Below, piece by piece: positions 35,512 to 51,323 of a stretch of DNA of 64,000 nt (position 1 is the stretch's first letter; every line of letters starts with the position of its first letter). A program made the position numbers and the translations under genes. Below the pieces are notes generated by a model. That model was not told where the DNA came from and did not search any database. It saw nothing but the letters and a program-made list of their open reading frames with translations. Where the stretch lies: positions 868,001 to 932,000 of the forward strand of contig NZ_AP018365.1 of NCBI RefSeq assembly GCF_016756395.1, read 5' to 3'. Origin of the DNA: Streptomyces sp. SN-593. GTDB lineage: Bacteria > Actinomycetota > Actinomycetes > Streptomycetales > Streptomycetaceae.

Positions 35512-37635
35512 CTAGCCGATGTCCGGGGGGTCCATGCGGAGCTGGAGGGGGGCGGTGGGGCCGGAGCGGGCGGCACGGGCGATCCGGCCGGCCTTGAGCG
35601 CGGCGGCGAGCGCCGCGCCGGAACCCGGGGGCACCCGGAAGAGCAGGCGCTCCCAGGGCTCGGTGCCGGCGGGGCGCCGCACCGGCACGGGGCCGAGCTG
35701 ATCGGTGCCCTCGGGCAGGCGGACGAGGTCGACGAACTCCGCCACCGCGGCCGGCGGCCCCGACACCGCCGCCATCCGCGCCACCGGCGGGAACCTCAGC
35801 TCCGCGCGCTCCGCCAGCTCCCGCACGGCGTGCCCCGCCGGATCCCACCGCACCAGCGCCTGCACCGGCCGCAGCGTCGGCTCGGCCAGCACCACGACGG
35901 TGCCGCCCTCCCCCGCCGGCCGGACCAGCGCCGCGGCCAGGGCCCACCGCCGCAGCGCCTCCTCGGCCGCGCGCAGGTCCGGGCGGCCCAGCAGCGCCCA
36001 GCCGTCCAGCAGCAGCGCCGCCGCGTAGCCCTCCTCCGCGACCGGCTCGGCCCCGGGCGTGGCGATCACCAGCGCGGGGGCGCCGCCGACCGTGGCCAGC
36101 ACGGTGTCCCGCCCCGACGTCCGCACCGGCACCCGGGGGAAGGCGCGGCCCAGTTCCTCCGCCGTCCGCCGCGCCCCCACCACCCGGGCCCGCAGCCGGA
36201 AGCCCCCGCACTCCTGGCAGTGCCAGTCCGCCGCCGGCCGCCCACACCACCCGCACGCGGGTGTGCCGCCCTCCTCGCGCACCTCCAGCGGCCCGGCACA
36301 GGCCGCGCACCGGGCCGGCGCCCGGCAGGTGTCGCAGCCGAGCCGGGGGACGTAGCCGCGCCGCGGCACCTGCACCAGCACCGGCCCGCGGGCGAGCGCG
36401 TCACGGGTCACCTGCCACGCCAGCGACGGCAGCCGCGCCGCGCGGGCCGCCTCGTCCCGTGCCTGGTCCAGGTCTCCGACCGTGCGGACCAGCGGTGCGG
36501 CAGCGCGTACCCGGTCTCGGGCGGCGGCCAGCGGCAGCGCCCAGCCGCTGTCCACGAGCTGCGCGCCCTCGACGGTGGTGGTGATCCCGCCGAGCAGGAA
36601 CGCCGTGCGCTCCTCGCGGGCGCGCAGCAGCAGTACGTCGCGGGCGTGCGGCTGCGGGGCGTGCGGCTCGGCGTGGCTGGAGTCACCGTCGTCCCACAGG
36701 GCCACCAGCCCGAGGTCGGCGACGGGGGCGAACATCGCCGCCCGGGTGCCGACCACCACCTTGACGCTGCCGCGGCTGACCGCGAGCCAGCGCCGGTAGC
36801 GCTCCTCGGGTCCGGCGTCGGCGGTGAGCAGGACGTGGTGGCCCGGACCGAGCAGGTCGGTGAGGGCCGCGTCGACGCGCGCGGCGCTGCGCCCGTCGGG
36901 CAGCACGGCGAGCGCGCCGCGGCCGGCGGCGAGCGCGGTCGCCAGTACCGTGGCCAGCTCGCGCGGCCAGTGCGGTCCGGGCAGCGCGAGCCACACCGCG
37001 CGGGGGGTGTCGCCGCGGGCGAGGGCCTGGAGGTAGGCGGGGCCGGTGGCGTAGCGGGACCAGGTCGCGGGCGGGGGCGCCGCGGGAGTGGGGAGGGGGT
37101 CGGGCGAGGGGTCGCGCTCGGCCCGGGCCATCCGGGGCGGCACCGCGAGCTGCACCACGTCGGCGAGCGCGCCCGCGTAGCGGTCGGCGACCTGGCGGCA
37201 CAGCCGCAGCAGCGGCTCGGTGAGCACGGGCTCGGTGGACAGCACCTGCGCGAGCGGGGCGAGCGGGCCGGCGTAGTCGCTGTCGGCGCGGCGCTCGACC
37301 ACGAAGCCGTCGTGGAGGGTGCCGCCCTCGCGGCGGCCCTTGACCACGCGCGCGCCGAACCGGACCCGGACCCGGACGCCGGGCTGGGCGTCGGCGTCCA
37401 TGGCGGCGGGCACGGCGTAGTCGAAGAACTGGTCGAGGTGGACCAGGCCCTTGTCGACCAGCACCCGGGCGACGGGCAGGCCGTCGGCGAGGGCGGCCCC
37501 GCGCCAGGTGCGCGGCTTCGCGCGCGGCTGCTTCGCCTTGCGGACCGTGTCCCGGATCAGGGCGAGCTGCTCCCCGCCGCCCGCCTCCGGCGGTTCGGCC
37601 GCCCCCTCCCGCCCGGGTCCCTCGTCGCCGCTCAC
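35512..37635 (-). CDS. priA: Primosomal protein N' (PriA), helicase motifs lost
   Basis: A 707-residue replication-restart protein. It keeps the N-terminal 3'-end-binding domain (ARVLVDKGLVHLDQFFDYAVP) and the zinc-cluster cysteines (CDTCRAPARCAACAG, CGWCG, CQECGG). At the Walker A position it reads LALPGPHWPRE instead of GxxGSGKT, and at the DEAH position LVALWDDGDSSH. It therefore cannot be a normal ATP-driven helicase; this is known for actinobacterial PriA and suggests a scaffold role. GTG at 37635 (VSGDEGPG) is chosen; GTG at 37656 is possible. It has no close operon partner. Confidence 0.92.
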   Translation of the reverse strand: MSGDEGPGREGAAEPPEAGGGEQLALIRDTVRKAKQPRAKPRTWRGAALADGLPVARVLVDKGLVHLDQFFDYAVPAAMDADAQPGVRVRVRFGARVVKGRREGGTLHDGFVVERRADSDYAGPLAPLAQVLSTEPVLTEPLLRLCRQVADRYAGALADVVQLAVPPRMARAERDPSPDPLPTPAAPPPATWSRYATGPAYLQALARGDTPRAVWLALPGPHWPRELATVLATALAAGRGALAVLPDGRSAARVDAALTDLLGPGHHVLLTADAGPEERYRRWLAVSRGSVKVVVGTRAAMFAPVADLGLVALWDDGDSSHAEPHAPQPHARDVLLLRAREERTAFLLGGITTTVEGAQLVDSGWALPLAAARDRVRAAAPLVRTVGDLDQARDEAARAARLPSLAWQVTRDALARGPVLVQVPRRGYVPRLGCDTCRAPARCAACAGPLEVREEGGTPACGWCGRPAADWHCQECGGFRLRARVVGARRTAEELGRAFPRVPVRTSGRDTVLATVGGAPALVIATPGAEPVAEEGYAAALLLDGWALLGRPDLRAAEEALRRWALAAALVRPAGEGGTVVVLAEPTLRPVQALVRWDPAGHAVRELAERAELRFPPVARMAAVSGPPAAVAEFVDLVRLPEGTDQLGPVPVRRPAGTEPWERLLFRVPPGSGAALAAALKAGRIARAARSGPTAPLQLRMDPPDIG

Positions 37636-37778
37636 CTTGTGATTCCTACCAGACACCTACGACACCACGGCGCCGACCGGGGGCTCGACGGCGTTGGTCG
37701 TGGCGCGGGTCGCCCCCGACCCGAAGGGACGGCCGCCGCCGTTGCCGGACCACCGGCGGATGTCGGGCCGAGCGCACG

Positions 37779-37845
37779 GTTCCCCGCGCCCCTGGACGGG
37801 TGCCGTGCTCCGCGGACGGAACCGGCCCCAGGGGGACGCGGGGAA
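37779..37845 (-). terminator. Imperfect long hairpin downstream of metK
   Basis: GTTCCCCGCGCCCCTGG (37779-37795) pairs with CCAGGGGGACGCGGGGAAC (37828-37846) apart from a small bulge. It lies 60-130 nt after the metK stop. Confidence 0.55.
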
Positions 37846-37866
37846 CTGGGAGACGAGCCACCGGCC
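37828..37866 (-). repeat. Dispersed repeat, copy B
   Basis: Reverse-oriented homologue of the 35299-35341 element; its CAGTTCCCCGCG part forms one arm of the hairpin after metK. Confidence 0.7.
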
Positions 37867-37907
37867 GCCGCAGGACGACGGGAACCCTGCTCCGGGGGCC
37901 GGAACGG

Positions 37908-39125
<1,218 letters not shown>

Positions 39126-39557
39126 ATCGCTCCCTGGGGTTGCAGCGGCTGCTGGCTCGAGCTCGGTGGAGTGCGCAGGGCTGCGCCCGGCGCTCCGCGG
39201 CTAGCTTAGCGTGAGCGTCCCGGGCACGGACCAGGCATCTCGCTCTTTGGATATGCCACACCCTGCACCCCGATGTCCACTACTCGTCCCCCCGTCGCCC
39301 GTTCGCCAGCCGTTCGTGTCCACCGCCACGCGGGCGGAAGACCGCTGGTGGCGGCGGGGTGGGGCCGCGGACATGCGGGCTCGCGGGCGAGCCGGGCGGG
39401 CCGACCGCGACGTGGCCGGATTTCACCGGTTGTTCACAGATCCGCGGACGGTCGGGCGCGGCCCGCCGCCGACCGTCCGTGACCGCCGGGCGCGGTGAGC
39501 CCGGTCCCGGCGCCCGGCCGCTCGGTATCCGTGTCCCGGTCTCCCGGCCCCGGCCGC
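39126..39557. other. 432-bp region between coaBC and metK
   Basis: Holds the metK leader and promoter (possible -10 TAAGCT on the minus strand, 39203-39208) and the coaBC terminator. No gene or riboswitch of a class I know is recognisable. Confidence 0.6.
39445..39479 (-). terminator. Hairpin terminator of coaBC
   Basis: Perfect 11-bp arms CGGACGGTCGG and CCGACCGTCCG with a 13-nt loop, about 80 nt after the coaBC stop. Confidence 0.65.
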
Positions 39558-40781
39558 TCAGTCGCGCGCGCCGGCGTCCAGGCGGGCGGCGACCAGGTCC
39601 CAGACCTGGTCGGCCAGCGCCTCCTTCGGGCCGTGCGGCACCGGGGTGGCGCTGCCGTCGGCGCCCAGGACCACCGCTTCGTTGTCGTCGGTGCCGAACG
39701 CCTTGCCGCCGCCGACCTCGTTGACCACCAGCAGGTCGCACCCCTTGCGGGCGAGCTTCGCCCGGCCGTTGGCCAGCACGTCGTCGGTCTCGGCGGCGAA
39801 GCCCGCGACGACCTGGCCGGGCCGGGCGCGGTGCGCCGACAGCTCGGCGAGTACGTCGGGGTTGCGGACCAGCTCGACCGGGGCGGGCCCGGCGCCGTCG
39901 TCGCTCTTCTTGATCTTGCTGGTGGCGTACGCGGCCGGGCGGAAGTCGGCGACAGCCGCGGCCATCACCACCGCGTCGGCGTCGGCGGCGGCCTTGAGCA
40001 CAGCCGCGCGCAGCTCCTCGGCGGTGCCCACGGGCACCACGTCGGCGCCGGCCGGGTCGGCCAGCGCGTCGGTGTGGGCGGCCACCAGGGTGACCCGCGC
40101 CCCGCGCGCGACGGCGGTACGCGCCAGGGCGTACCCCTGCTTGCCTGAGGAGCGGTTGCCGAGGAAGCGCACCGGGTCGAGCGGTTCGCGGGTGCCCCCG
40201 GCGCTGATGACGACGTGCCGCCCGGCGAGGTCCGGCGCGGCGGTGCCCCGCGCGAGGGTGCGGCGGCAGACCTGGAAGATCTCGTCCGGGTCGGGCAGCC
40301 GCCCCTTGCCGGTGTCCACCCCGGTGAGCCGGCCGACGGCCGGCTCGATGACCACGGCGCCGCGGCGGCGCAGCGTGGCGACGTTCTCCCGGGTGGCGGG
40401 GTGCTCCCACATCTCGGTGTGCATGGCGGGCGCGAAGACCACCGGGCAGCGGGCGGTCAGCAGGGTGCTGGTCAGCAGGTCGTCGGCGAGGCCGTGCGCG
40501 GCCCGGGCGAGCAGGTCGGCGGTGGCGGGCGCGACCACCACGAGGTCGGCGTGCTGCCCGATCCGCACGTGGGGGACGTTCTCGACGCCGTCCCAGACCC
40601 GGGTGGAGACGGGCCGGCCGGACAGCGCGGCCCAGGTGGCCTCGCCGACGAAGTGCAGCGCGGCGTCCGTGGGCACCACCTGCACGTCGTGACCGGACTC
40701 GGTGAGCCGGCGCAGCAGCTCGCACGCCTTGTACGCGGCGATGCCGCCGCTGACACCCAGTACGACCTGTGGCCTGCCCAT
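39558..40781 (-). CDS. coaBC: Phosphopantothenoylcysteine synthetase/decarboxylase
   Basis: Two steps of coenzyme A synthesis. The N-terminal CoaC flavoprotein (1 to about 185) has VLGVSGGIAAYKACELLRRL, the catalytic His region and PAMHTEMWEHPA. CoaB (about 190-400) has VISAGGTREPLDPVRFLGNRSSGKQG and FRPAAYATSKIKK. Total 407 residues. ATG at 40781 starts the conserved GRPQVVLG. It is followed on the same strand by metK after a terminator. Confidence 0.96.
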   Translation of the reverse strand: MGRPQVVLGVSGGIAAYKACELLRRLTESGHDVQVVPTDAALHFVGEATWAALSGRPVSTRVWDGVENVPHVRIGQHADLVVVAPATADLLARAAHGLADDLLTSTLLTARCPVVFAPAMHTEMWEHPATRENVATLRRRGAVVIEPAVGRLTGVDTGKGRLPDPDEIFQVCRRTLARGTAAPDLAGRHVVISAGGTREPLDPVRFLGNRSSGKQGYALARTAVARGARVTLVAAHTDALADPAGADVVPVGTAEELRAAVLKAAADADAVVMAAAVADFRPAAYATSKIKKSDDGAGPAPVELVRNPDVLAELSAHRARPGQVVAGFAAETDDVLANGRAKLARKGCDLLVVNEVGGGKAFGTDDNEAVVLGADGSATPVPHGPKEALADQVWDLVAARLDAGARD

Positions 40782-41012
40782 GCCTGCTCCGCTCCGCCGC
40801 GCCGTCACCCTGCCGTGCCCGGTCGAGGGCACCACCCCATGACACACCACGGGCCCGGCGGTCGTCCCGCCGGGCCCTGCGCAGTGCCTCGGCACCGCCA
40901 TCCCCTTGCCTCCGGGCGCTCGGACCCGGTGTCGCGGGTCGATCGTGCCGGGTCCCTCGTCACCTCGGGACCCGCGCCCGCTCTCCCTCCCGACACCGGC
41001 GCGCCCTTCGGC

Positions 41013-41288
41013 TCACTGGGTGGGCGGCGCCTCGACGGCCTCGGAGGTCAGCAGGCCGGCGTTGATCTCGCGCAGCGCGATGGAGAGCGGCTTCTCGTGG
41101 ACGTGGGTGTCCACCAGGGGGCCGACGTACTCCAGCAGGCCCTCGCCGAGCTGGGAGTAGTACGCGTTGATCTGGCGGGCACGCTTGGCGGCGTAGATCA
41201 CCAGGCTGTACTTGGAGTCGGTGGCTTCGAGCAGCTCGTCGATCGGCGGGTTGATGATGCCCTCGGGCGTGGTGATGGAAGAGGACAC
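41013..41288 (-). CDS. rpoZ: RNA polymerase omega subunit
   Basis: A 91-residue subunit of the RNA polymerase core. [36 protein letters not shown] is the core fold that wraps the beta' C-terminus; [15 protein letters not shown] follows. GTG at 41288. Gene order gmk-rpoZ-coaBC-metK is standard for the group. gmk ends 91 nt upstream. Confidence 0.97.
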   Translation of the reverse strand: MSSSITTPEGIINPPIDELLEATDSKYSLVIYAAKRARQINAYYSQLGEGLLEYVGPLVDTHVHEKPLSIALREINAGLLTSEAVEAPPTQ

Positions 41289-41379
41289 GCTCTACCTACC
41301 CCTACTTGTGGAAGGACTTCTGGACGACGCCCCCGGACCGGGGGCTCGCTGCGGGGCGCTCGCGCGGTGCGGTGCGAGG

Positions 41380-42003
41380 TCACCCGATGTTCATCAAGGC
41401 TAGCAGCTCACGTGCTACATCCTCGACGGAGGTGTTGACAAGCGTCTCGTCGAACTCGGACTCCGCCGCCAGTTCGACCCTGGCGACCGCGAGCCGCCGC
41501 TCGATCACCTCGGGCGACTCGGTGCCGCGCCCGGTGAGCCGGCGGACCAGTTCGTCCCAGCTCGGCGGGGCGAGGAAGACGAGGTGCGCCTCCGGCATCG
41601 AGGTCCGCACCAGCCGCGCGCCCTGCAGGTCGATCTCCAGCAGCACGGGCGCACCGGCGGCGAGCCGGTCGAGCACGGCGCGCCGCGGCGTGCCGTACCG
41701 GTTGCCGGCGAACTCGGCCCACTCCAGCAGTTCGCCGTTGGCCACGAGCTTGTCGAACTCGTCGTCGTCGACGAAGTGGTACTGCACCCCGTCGCGTTCG
41801 CCGGGGCGGGGTCTGCGGGTGGTGGCGGACACCGAGAGCCACACCTCGGGGTGGGAGGCGCGCAGATGGGCGACGACCGTACTCTTGCCGACCCCTGAGG
41901 GGCCGGAGAGCACGGTCAGCCGCGGATGTCTGACCGGGGCGGCCGGGGAAGCCCCCTGCGAGGCGAGGGGCTTGGCCGGCCCCGGTGAGGCTGGAGAACT
42001 CAT
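41380..42003 (-). CDS. gmk: Guanylate kinase
   Basis: Phosphorylates GMP to GDP. 207 residues with an N-terminal extension of about 25 residues, Walker [13 protein letters not shown], the [25 protein letters not shown] site, [28 protein letters not shown] and the lid. ATG at 42003 has no ribosome binding site; GATAAT lies 6 nt upstream. gmk comes right after the integration host factor gene on the same strand. Confidence 0.97.
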   Translation of the reverse strand: MSSPASPGPAKPLASQGASPAAPVRHPRLTVLSGPSGVGKSTVVAHLRASHPEVWLSVSATTRRPRPGERDGVQYHFVDDDEFDKLVANGELLEWAEFAGNRYGTPRRAVLDRLAAGAPVLLEIDLQGARLVRTSMPEAHLVFLAPPSWDELVRRLTGRGTESPEVIERRLAVARVELAAESEFDETLVNTSVEDVARELLALMNIG

Positions 42004-42009
42004 GGAGCG

Positions 42010-42015
42010 ATTATC
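42010..42015 (-). promoter_or_regulatory. -10 element GATAAT, probable leaderless gmk start
   Basis: GATAAT on the minus strand, then CGCTCC, then ATG. The hexamer differs from TATAAT only in the first base. Confidence 0.45.
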
Positions 42016-42136
42016 CCCGGTTCCCGAGAGCGGCGGGAACCGGAGTCACCGCCTCGTCCGGCGGACAGCGCCGCCCGACCTGGGACGGCGGACGGCGCGG
42101 GTCCAGGACATGAGCCGGGACGTGCGGGAAACGCCC

Positions 42137-42460
42137 CTAGGCGGGGGCGCCGCCGAACTCACGTTCCAGGGAAGCGATCTGGTTGGAACCCAGGCCGCGC
42201 ACCCGGCGGCTCTCGGAGATGCCGAGCCGCTCCATGATCTGCTTGGCGCGGACCTTGCCGACGCCGGGAAGGGACTCGAGGAGGGCGGAGACCTTCATCT
42301 TGCCGATGACATCGTTCTCCTGGCCCTGCTTGATGACCTCGTGCAGGCTGGCGCCGGAGTGCTTGAGCCGGTTCTTGACCTCGGCGCGCTCCCGGCGAGC
42401 CGCGGCGGCCTTTTCGAGCGCGGCAGCGCGCTGTTCAGGGGTAAGGGGCGGAAGAGCCAC
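42137..42460 (-). CDS. Actinobacterial integration host factor (sIHF/mIHF type)
   Basis: A 107-residue nucleoid-associated DNA-binding protein. N-terminal charged helix LTPEQRAAALEKAAAARRERAEVKNRLK and a helix-two-turn-helix region (LLESLPGVGKVRAKQIMERLGISESRRVRGLGSNQ) as in Streptomyces sIHF. It bends and compacts DNA. GTG at 42460 (VALPPLTPEQ) is the conserved start; in-frame codons further up lie in the promoter region. It precedes gmk by 133 nt. Confidence 0.95.
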   Translation of the reverse strand: MALPPLTPEQRAAALEKAAAARRERAEVKNRLKHSGASLHEVIKQGQENDVIGKMKVSALLESLPGVGKVRAKQIMERLGISESRRVRGLGSNQIASLEREFGGAPA

Positions 42461-42680
42461 GCCTACGTCACCTCGGATGTAGATCAATCGGATAGGGAGT
42501 ACGGGCCGGCCGGAGGCACCGGTCGACCTGCGGCGCACCTGGGCGGCGCGCTCCTGTCGGAGACTAGCGGTCCCGGCGGCCCAAGTCAGCGAGAACAGAT
42601 GAAAAGTCCTGGTCAGACTCGATCCCGCGGGATATACGGGACATACCGGAACAGGTTTCGGCGTCAATGGACCCGGTTGT

Positions 42681-42706
42681 TGAAAGCGGCCCTTTTTTCG
42701 GCCGTT
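42681..42706 (-). terminator. Possible terminator after pyrF
   Basis: CGGCC and GGCCG flank an A-rich loop, with AAA/TTT extensions, just after the pyrF TAA stop. The stem is short. Confidence 0.4.
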
Positions 42707-42717
42707 TTCCCACCCGA

Positions 42718-43625
42718 TTAGCCGCCGGCAATACCGCCCGATTCGACGGCGCCGCGCACCGCCGCGCGGACCTGGTCAGCATATGCTCGTACTGATTTCA
42801 ACAAAGCAGCCGGGTCCGGTCCGTGCCGCAGCACGTCGCGGCTGACGCTCGGCAGCACGTTCGGCAGCGCCGGGCCGAAGAGCGCCGGCAGGTCCGCGGG
42901 GGTCGCGCCCTGCGCGCCGACGCCGGGGGCCAGCAGCGGGCCGCCCACCGCCAGGTCCGCGCCCGCCTCCGCGAGCGTCGCCCCGACCACCGCGCCGACC
43001 GACCCCAGCGGCGCCGCGCCCGCGTTCTCCGCCGCGACCGCGTCCAGCATCACCTGCGCCACCGACCGGCCGTCGGCCGAGGCCGCCCGCTGCACCTGGC
43101 CGCCCTCCGGGTTGGAGGTCAGCGCCAGCACGAACACGCCCCCGCCCGACGCCTCGGCGGCGTCCAGCGCCGGGCGCAGCGACCCGAAGCCCAGGAACGG
43201 GCTGACCGTCAGCGCGTCGCTGAACAGCGGGGAGGCCGGGTCGAAGTAGGTCGCCGCGTACGCGGCCATGGTGGAGCCGATGTCGCCGCGCTTGGCGTCC
43301 ATCACCACCAGCGCGCCCGCCTCCCGGGCCCGGGCCACCGCCTTCTCCAGCACCGCCACCCCGCGCGAGCCGAACCGCTCGAAGAAGGCGGACTGCGGTT
43401 TGAACACCGCGGTGTGCCCGCCCAGCGCGTCCACCACGGTCAGCGCGAAGCGCTCCAGGCCGGCCGGGTCGTCGGGCAGGCCCCAGCCGGTGAGCAGGCC
43501 GGCGTGCGGGTCGATGCCGACGCACAGCGGCCCGCGGGTGTCCATCGCCCGGCGCAGCCGGACGCCGAAGGGCTCCGGGTGCCCGGCCGCGCTGTCCGGG
43601 GCGGGCTGCGGGGTGGTGCTGCCGG

Positions 43626-43629
<4 letters not shown>
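42718..43629 (-). CDS. pyrF: Orotidine-5'-phosphate decarboxylase, type 2
   Basis: Last step to UMP. 303 residues of the long bacterial type; catalytic loop [28 protein letters not shown], and the phosphate region [20 protein letters not shown] at 43629 overlaps the pyrD stop by 4 nt. Last gene of the pyr cluster. Confidence 0.96.
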
Positions 43630-44729
<1,100 letters not shown>

Positions 44730-44971
44730 GGATCGCTTTCGTTCGTAGGAGGGACGCGCCCGTCAGGGGCGCGGGGGGAACCGCGCGGGTCCGGCTCGTG
44801 ACGCGGACCGGGGACGGCGGTGCCCCCCGGGGACTCGGGGGGAGCCGCGCGTGGGTCCGGGCCGCCGGCCGGTGGCCCGGACACACGCCCGTGAGGCGCG
44901 GGGCCCGCGGACACCGGCCCACGGGGCCCGCTCCCCCCGGGGCGCCCTTGTCTCGCCCGGGCCCGCGCCGG

Positions 44972-48281
<3,310 letters not shown>

Positions 48282-48289
<8 letters not shown>

Positions 48290-49433
48290 GCTGGCCCTCC
48301 ATCAGGGAAACGAAGCGGTCGAACAGGTACGCGGCGTCGTGCGGGCCCGCGGCCGCCTCGGGGTGGTACTGGACGCTGAAGGCCGGCTTGTCGAGCAGCC
48401 GCAGCCCCTCCACCACGTCGTCGTTGAGGCAGACGTGGCTGACCTCGGCGCGCCCGTAGGGGGTGTCGCTGACCTGGTCGAGCGGGGCGTCGACGGCGAA
48501 GCCGTGGTTGTGCGCGGTCACCTCGACCTTGCCGGTGGAACGGTCCTGCACCGGCTGGTTGATGCCGCGGTGGCCGTACTTGAGCTTGTAGGTGCCGAAG
48601 CCGAGGGCGCGGCCGAGCAACTGGTTGCCGAAGCAGATCCCGAACAGCGGGGTGCCGCGCTCCAGGACCGCCTGGATGACGGTGAGGTCGGCGGTGGCGG
48701 GGTCGCCGGGGCCGTTGGACAGGAACACCCCGTCGGGCGCGGCCGCGTAGACCTCCTCGACGGTGGCGGTGGCGGGCAGCACGTGCACCTCGATGCCGCG
48801 CTCGGCCATGCGGTGCGGGGTCATGCCCTTGATGCCGAGGTCGAGGGCGGCCACCGTGAAGCGCTTGGTGCCGATCGCCGGGACGGTGTACGGCTCGGCG
48901 GTGGCGACCTCGGCGGACAGGTCGGCGCCGGCCATCTCGGGGGCCTGGCGGACCCGGGCCAGCAGCGCGTCGTCGTCGGCGCCTCCCGCGCCGGCGGCGA
49001 GCGCCGGCCCGGAGAAGATGCCGACGCGCATCGCGCCGCGCTCGCGCAGGTGGCGGGTGAGCGCGCGGGTGTCGATGCCGCTGATGCCGACCACGCCCTG
49101 GGCGGACAGCTCGTCGTCCAGCGAGCGCCGGGAGCGCCAGTTGGACGGGACGCGGGCGGGGTCGCGCACCACGTACCCGGCCACCCAGATCCGGCGTGAC
49201 TCGGGGTCGTCGTCGTTGACGCCGGTGTTGCCCACGTGCGGGGCGGTCATGACGACGACCTGGCGGTGGTAGGAGGGGTCGGTCAGGGTCTCCTGGTAGC
49301 CGGTCATGCCGGTGGAGAACACGGCCTCGCCGAAGGTCTCCCCCACGGCCCCGTAGGCGCGGCCGCGGAAGATGCGGCCGTCCTCCAGGACGAGAACGGC
49401 GGGCGCGGTGGCCGCCCGGGTGGAGGTCGTCAT
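48282..49433 (-). CDS. carA: Carbamoyl-phosphate synthase small subunit
   Basis: Class I glutamine amidotransferase of 383 residues that feeds ammonia to CarB. Cys nucleophile in [16 protein letters not shown], His/Glu in [14 protein letters not shown]-terminal domain has [16 protein letters not shown] [15 protein letters not shown]. The ATG overlaps the stop of the PH-like gene, and the end overlaps carB. Confidence 0.97.
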
Positions 49434-50038
49434 CGTGCGCCTTCCTTTTCGGTGGTGAATTCAACGGCCCGTTCGCCGCTCAGCCCGGTGACCGCCTCGG
49501 CCCAGGCCGGGTGCTCGGCGGCGTGCTCGGAGCGGAAGCCGGAGTCGATCAGGGTGCCGCCGTGCTCCCAGGTGACGACGAGCAGGCCGCCCTCGGGCAG
49601 CACCTTCCCGGCGATGGCCTGGTCCAGTCGGGCGCCACGCAGCGCGTCGACCGGTACCAGGAAGCCGGGGGCGCCGGTGCGCTCGACCAGCAGGCCGCGC
49701 GCGGTCAGGGTCAGCCGGGCCCGGCTGCGGACGCCCAGTCCGTGCGCGACGATCCGGTCCAGCCACTGCCCGGCGGTGGTGGAGCCGTGGTAGCGGCCGT
49801 CCATGACGAGCAGCGGCTCGCCCAGTTCGGCGGGGTCCTCGGGGGCGGGCGGCAGCTCGGGCAGGCCGCCCTGGAGGGTGCGGCGCCACTGCCAGCCCTG
49901 CCGCATCAGCCAGTAGACCAGGCCGATCACCAGGGCGAGCCCGACGATCCAGCCGAGCCGGTCCGACCAGTGGGTGACCTTCGCGGAGTGCTTGCCGCCC
50001 TCGGCGGCCGTGGCCGCCAGCGCTGTCAGAGTCGTCAC
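49430..50038 (-). CDS. PH-like membrane protein within the pyr operon
   Basis: A 202-residue protein: one membrane helix (about 26-45; [18 protein letters not shown]) and a cytoplasmic PH-like C-terminal domain (about 80-185; [26 protein letters not shown]). No catalytic motif. Both ends overlap neighbours: GTG with the pyrC stop (GTGA) and stop with carA (ATGA). It is thus made in step with the pathway. Role unknown; anchoring or regulation of the CPSase/ATCase/DHOase enzymes at the membrane is one guess. See also 10418-10930. Confidence 0.85.
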   Translation of the reverse strand: MTTLTALAATAAEGGKHSAKVTHWSDRLGWIVGLALVIGLVYWLMRQGWQWRRTLQGGLPELPPAPEDPAELGEPLLVMDGRYHGSTTAGQWLDRIVAHGLGVRSRARLTLTARGLLVERTGAPGFLVPVDALRGARLDQAIAGKVLPEGGLLVVTWEHGGTLIDSGFRSEHAAEHPAWAEAVTGLSGERAVEFTTEKEGAR

Positions 50039-51321
50039 GTGAGCTTCCCGTCCATGACCGTCGCACGGCCCCGCAGGAAGGTCGCGATGACCCGGCCGGG
50101 CAGCTCGCGCCCCTCGTAGGGGGTGTTGCGGCTGCGGGAGGCGAAGTCCGCGGGGTTGACGGTTCCACGGTATGCGGGATCGACCAGCACCAGGTTGGCG
50201 GGCTCGCCGACCGCGACCGGCCGGCCGTGTCCTTCGAGCCGCCCGATCGCGGCGGGCCGCGCCGACATCCGGTCGGCGACACCGGCCCAGTCCAGCAGCC
50301 CGGTGTCGACCATGGTGTGCTGCACCACCGACAGCGCGGTCTCCAGGCCGACCATCCCCATGGCGGCCGCGGACCACTCGCAGTCCTTGTCCTCGTGCGG
50401 GTGCGGGGCGTGGTCGGTGGCGACGCAGTCGATGGTGCCGTCGGCGAGCGCCTCGCGCAGCGCCATCACGTCGGCCTCGGTGCGCAGCGGCGGGTTGACC
50501 TTGTAGACGGGGTCGTAGCTGCGCACCAGCTCGTCGGTGAGCAGCAGGTGGTGCGGGGTGACCTCGGCGGTGACGTCCCAGCCCTTGGACTTCGCCCAGC
50601 GGACGATCTCGACCGAGCCGGCCGTGGACAGGTGGCAGATGTGCACGCGGGAGCCGACGTGCGCGGCGAGCAGCACGTCGCGGGCGATGATCGACTCCTC
50701 GGCCACCGCGGGCCAGCCGGTCAGCCCCAGCTCGCCGGAGACGGTGCCCTCGTTCATCTGGGCGCCCTCGGTCAGCCGGGGCTCCTGGGCGTGCTGGGCG
50801 ACGACGCCGCCGAACGCCTTCACGTACTCCAGCGCGCGGCGCATGATCACCGCGTCGTCCACGCACTTGCCGTCGTCGGAGAAGACCCGCACCCGGGCGG
50901 CGGAGTCGGCCATCGCGCCCAGCTCGGCGAGCTGCCTGCCCTCCAGGCCGACGGTGACCGCGCCGACCGGCTGCACGTCGCAGTAGCCGGACTCCTTGCC
51001 GAGCCGCCAGACCTGCTCGACGACGCCGGCCGTGTCGGCGACCGGGAAGGTGTTGGCCATGGCGTGCACGGCGGTGTACCCGCCGACGGCCGCGGCGCGG
51101 GTGCCGGTGAGCACCGTCTCGGAGTCCTCGCGGCCGGGCTCGCGCAGGTGGGTGTGCAGGTCGACCAGGCCGGGCAGCAGGACGTGGTCCGCGCCCTGGA
51201 CGACGTCGGCGCCCTCGGCGCTGAGCCCGGTGCCGACCTCGGCGACGGTCTCGCCGTCGATCAGGACGTCCCGGGCCTCGCCGCCGAGCAGTCGTGCACC
51301 GCGGATAAGGATCTTGCCCAT
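50035..51321 (-). CDS. pyrC: Dihydroorotase
   Basis: Cyclises carbamoyl aspartate to dihydroorotate. 428 residues, class I amidohydrolase: [16 protein letters not shown] (His-x-His metal ligands), [28 protein letters not shown] and [12 protein letters not shown] (Asp). ATG begins 2 nt after the pyrB TAA. Confidence 0.97.
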   Translation of the reverse strand: MGKILIRGARLLGGEARDVLIDGETVAEVGTGLSAEGADVVQGADHVLLPGLVDLHTHLREPGREDSETVLTGTRAAAVGGYTAVHAMANTFPVADTAGVVEQVWRLGKESGYCDVQPVGAVTVGLEGRQLAELGAMADSAARVRVFSDDGKCVDDAVIMRRALEYVKAFGGVVAQHAQEPRLTEGAQMNEGTVSGELGLTGWPAVAEESIIARDVLLAAHVGSRVHICHLSTAGSVEIVRWAKSKGWDVTAEVTPHHLLLTDELVRSYDPVYKVNPPLRTEADVMALREALADGTIDCVATDHAPHPHEDKDCEWSAAAMGMVGLETALSVVQHTMVDTGLLDWAGVADRMSARPAAIGRLEGHGRPVAVGEPANLVLVDPAYRGTVNPADFASRSRNTPYEGRELPGRVIATFLRGRATVMDGKLT

Positions 51322-51323
51322 CG

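Noticed and set aside
39126..39557. Possible SAM riboswitch upstream of metK
   Set aside because: I see neither SAM-I nor SAM-IV conserved blocks on the minus strand.
42461..42667. N-terminal extension of the integration host factor gene
   Set aside because: The family starts at VALPPLTPEQ; the extra part covers the promoter region.
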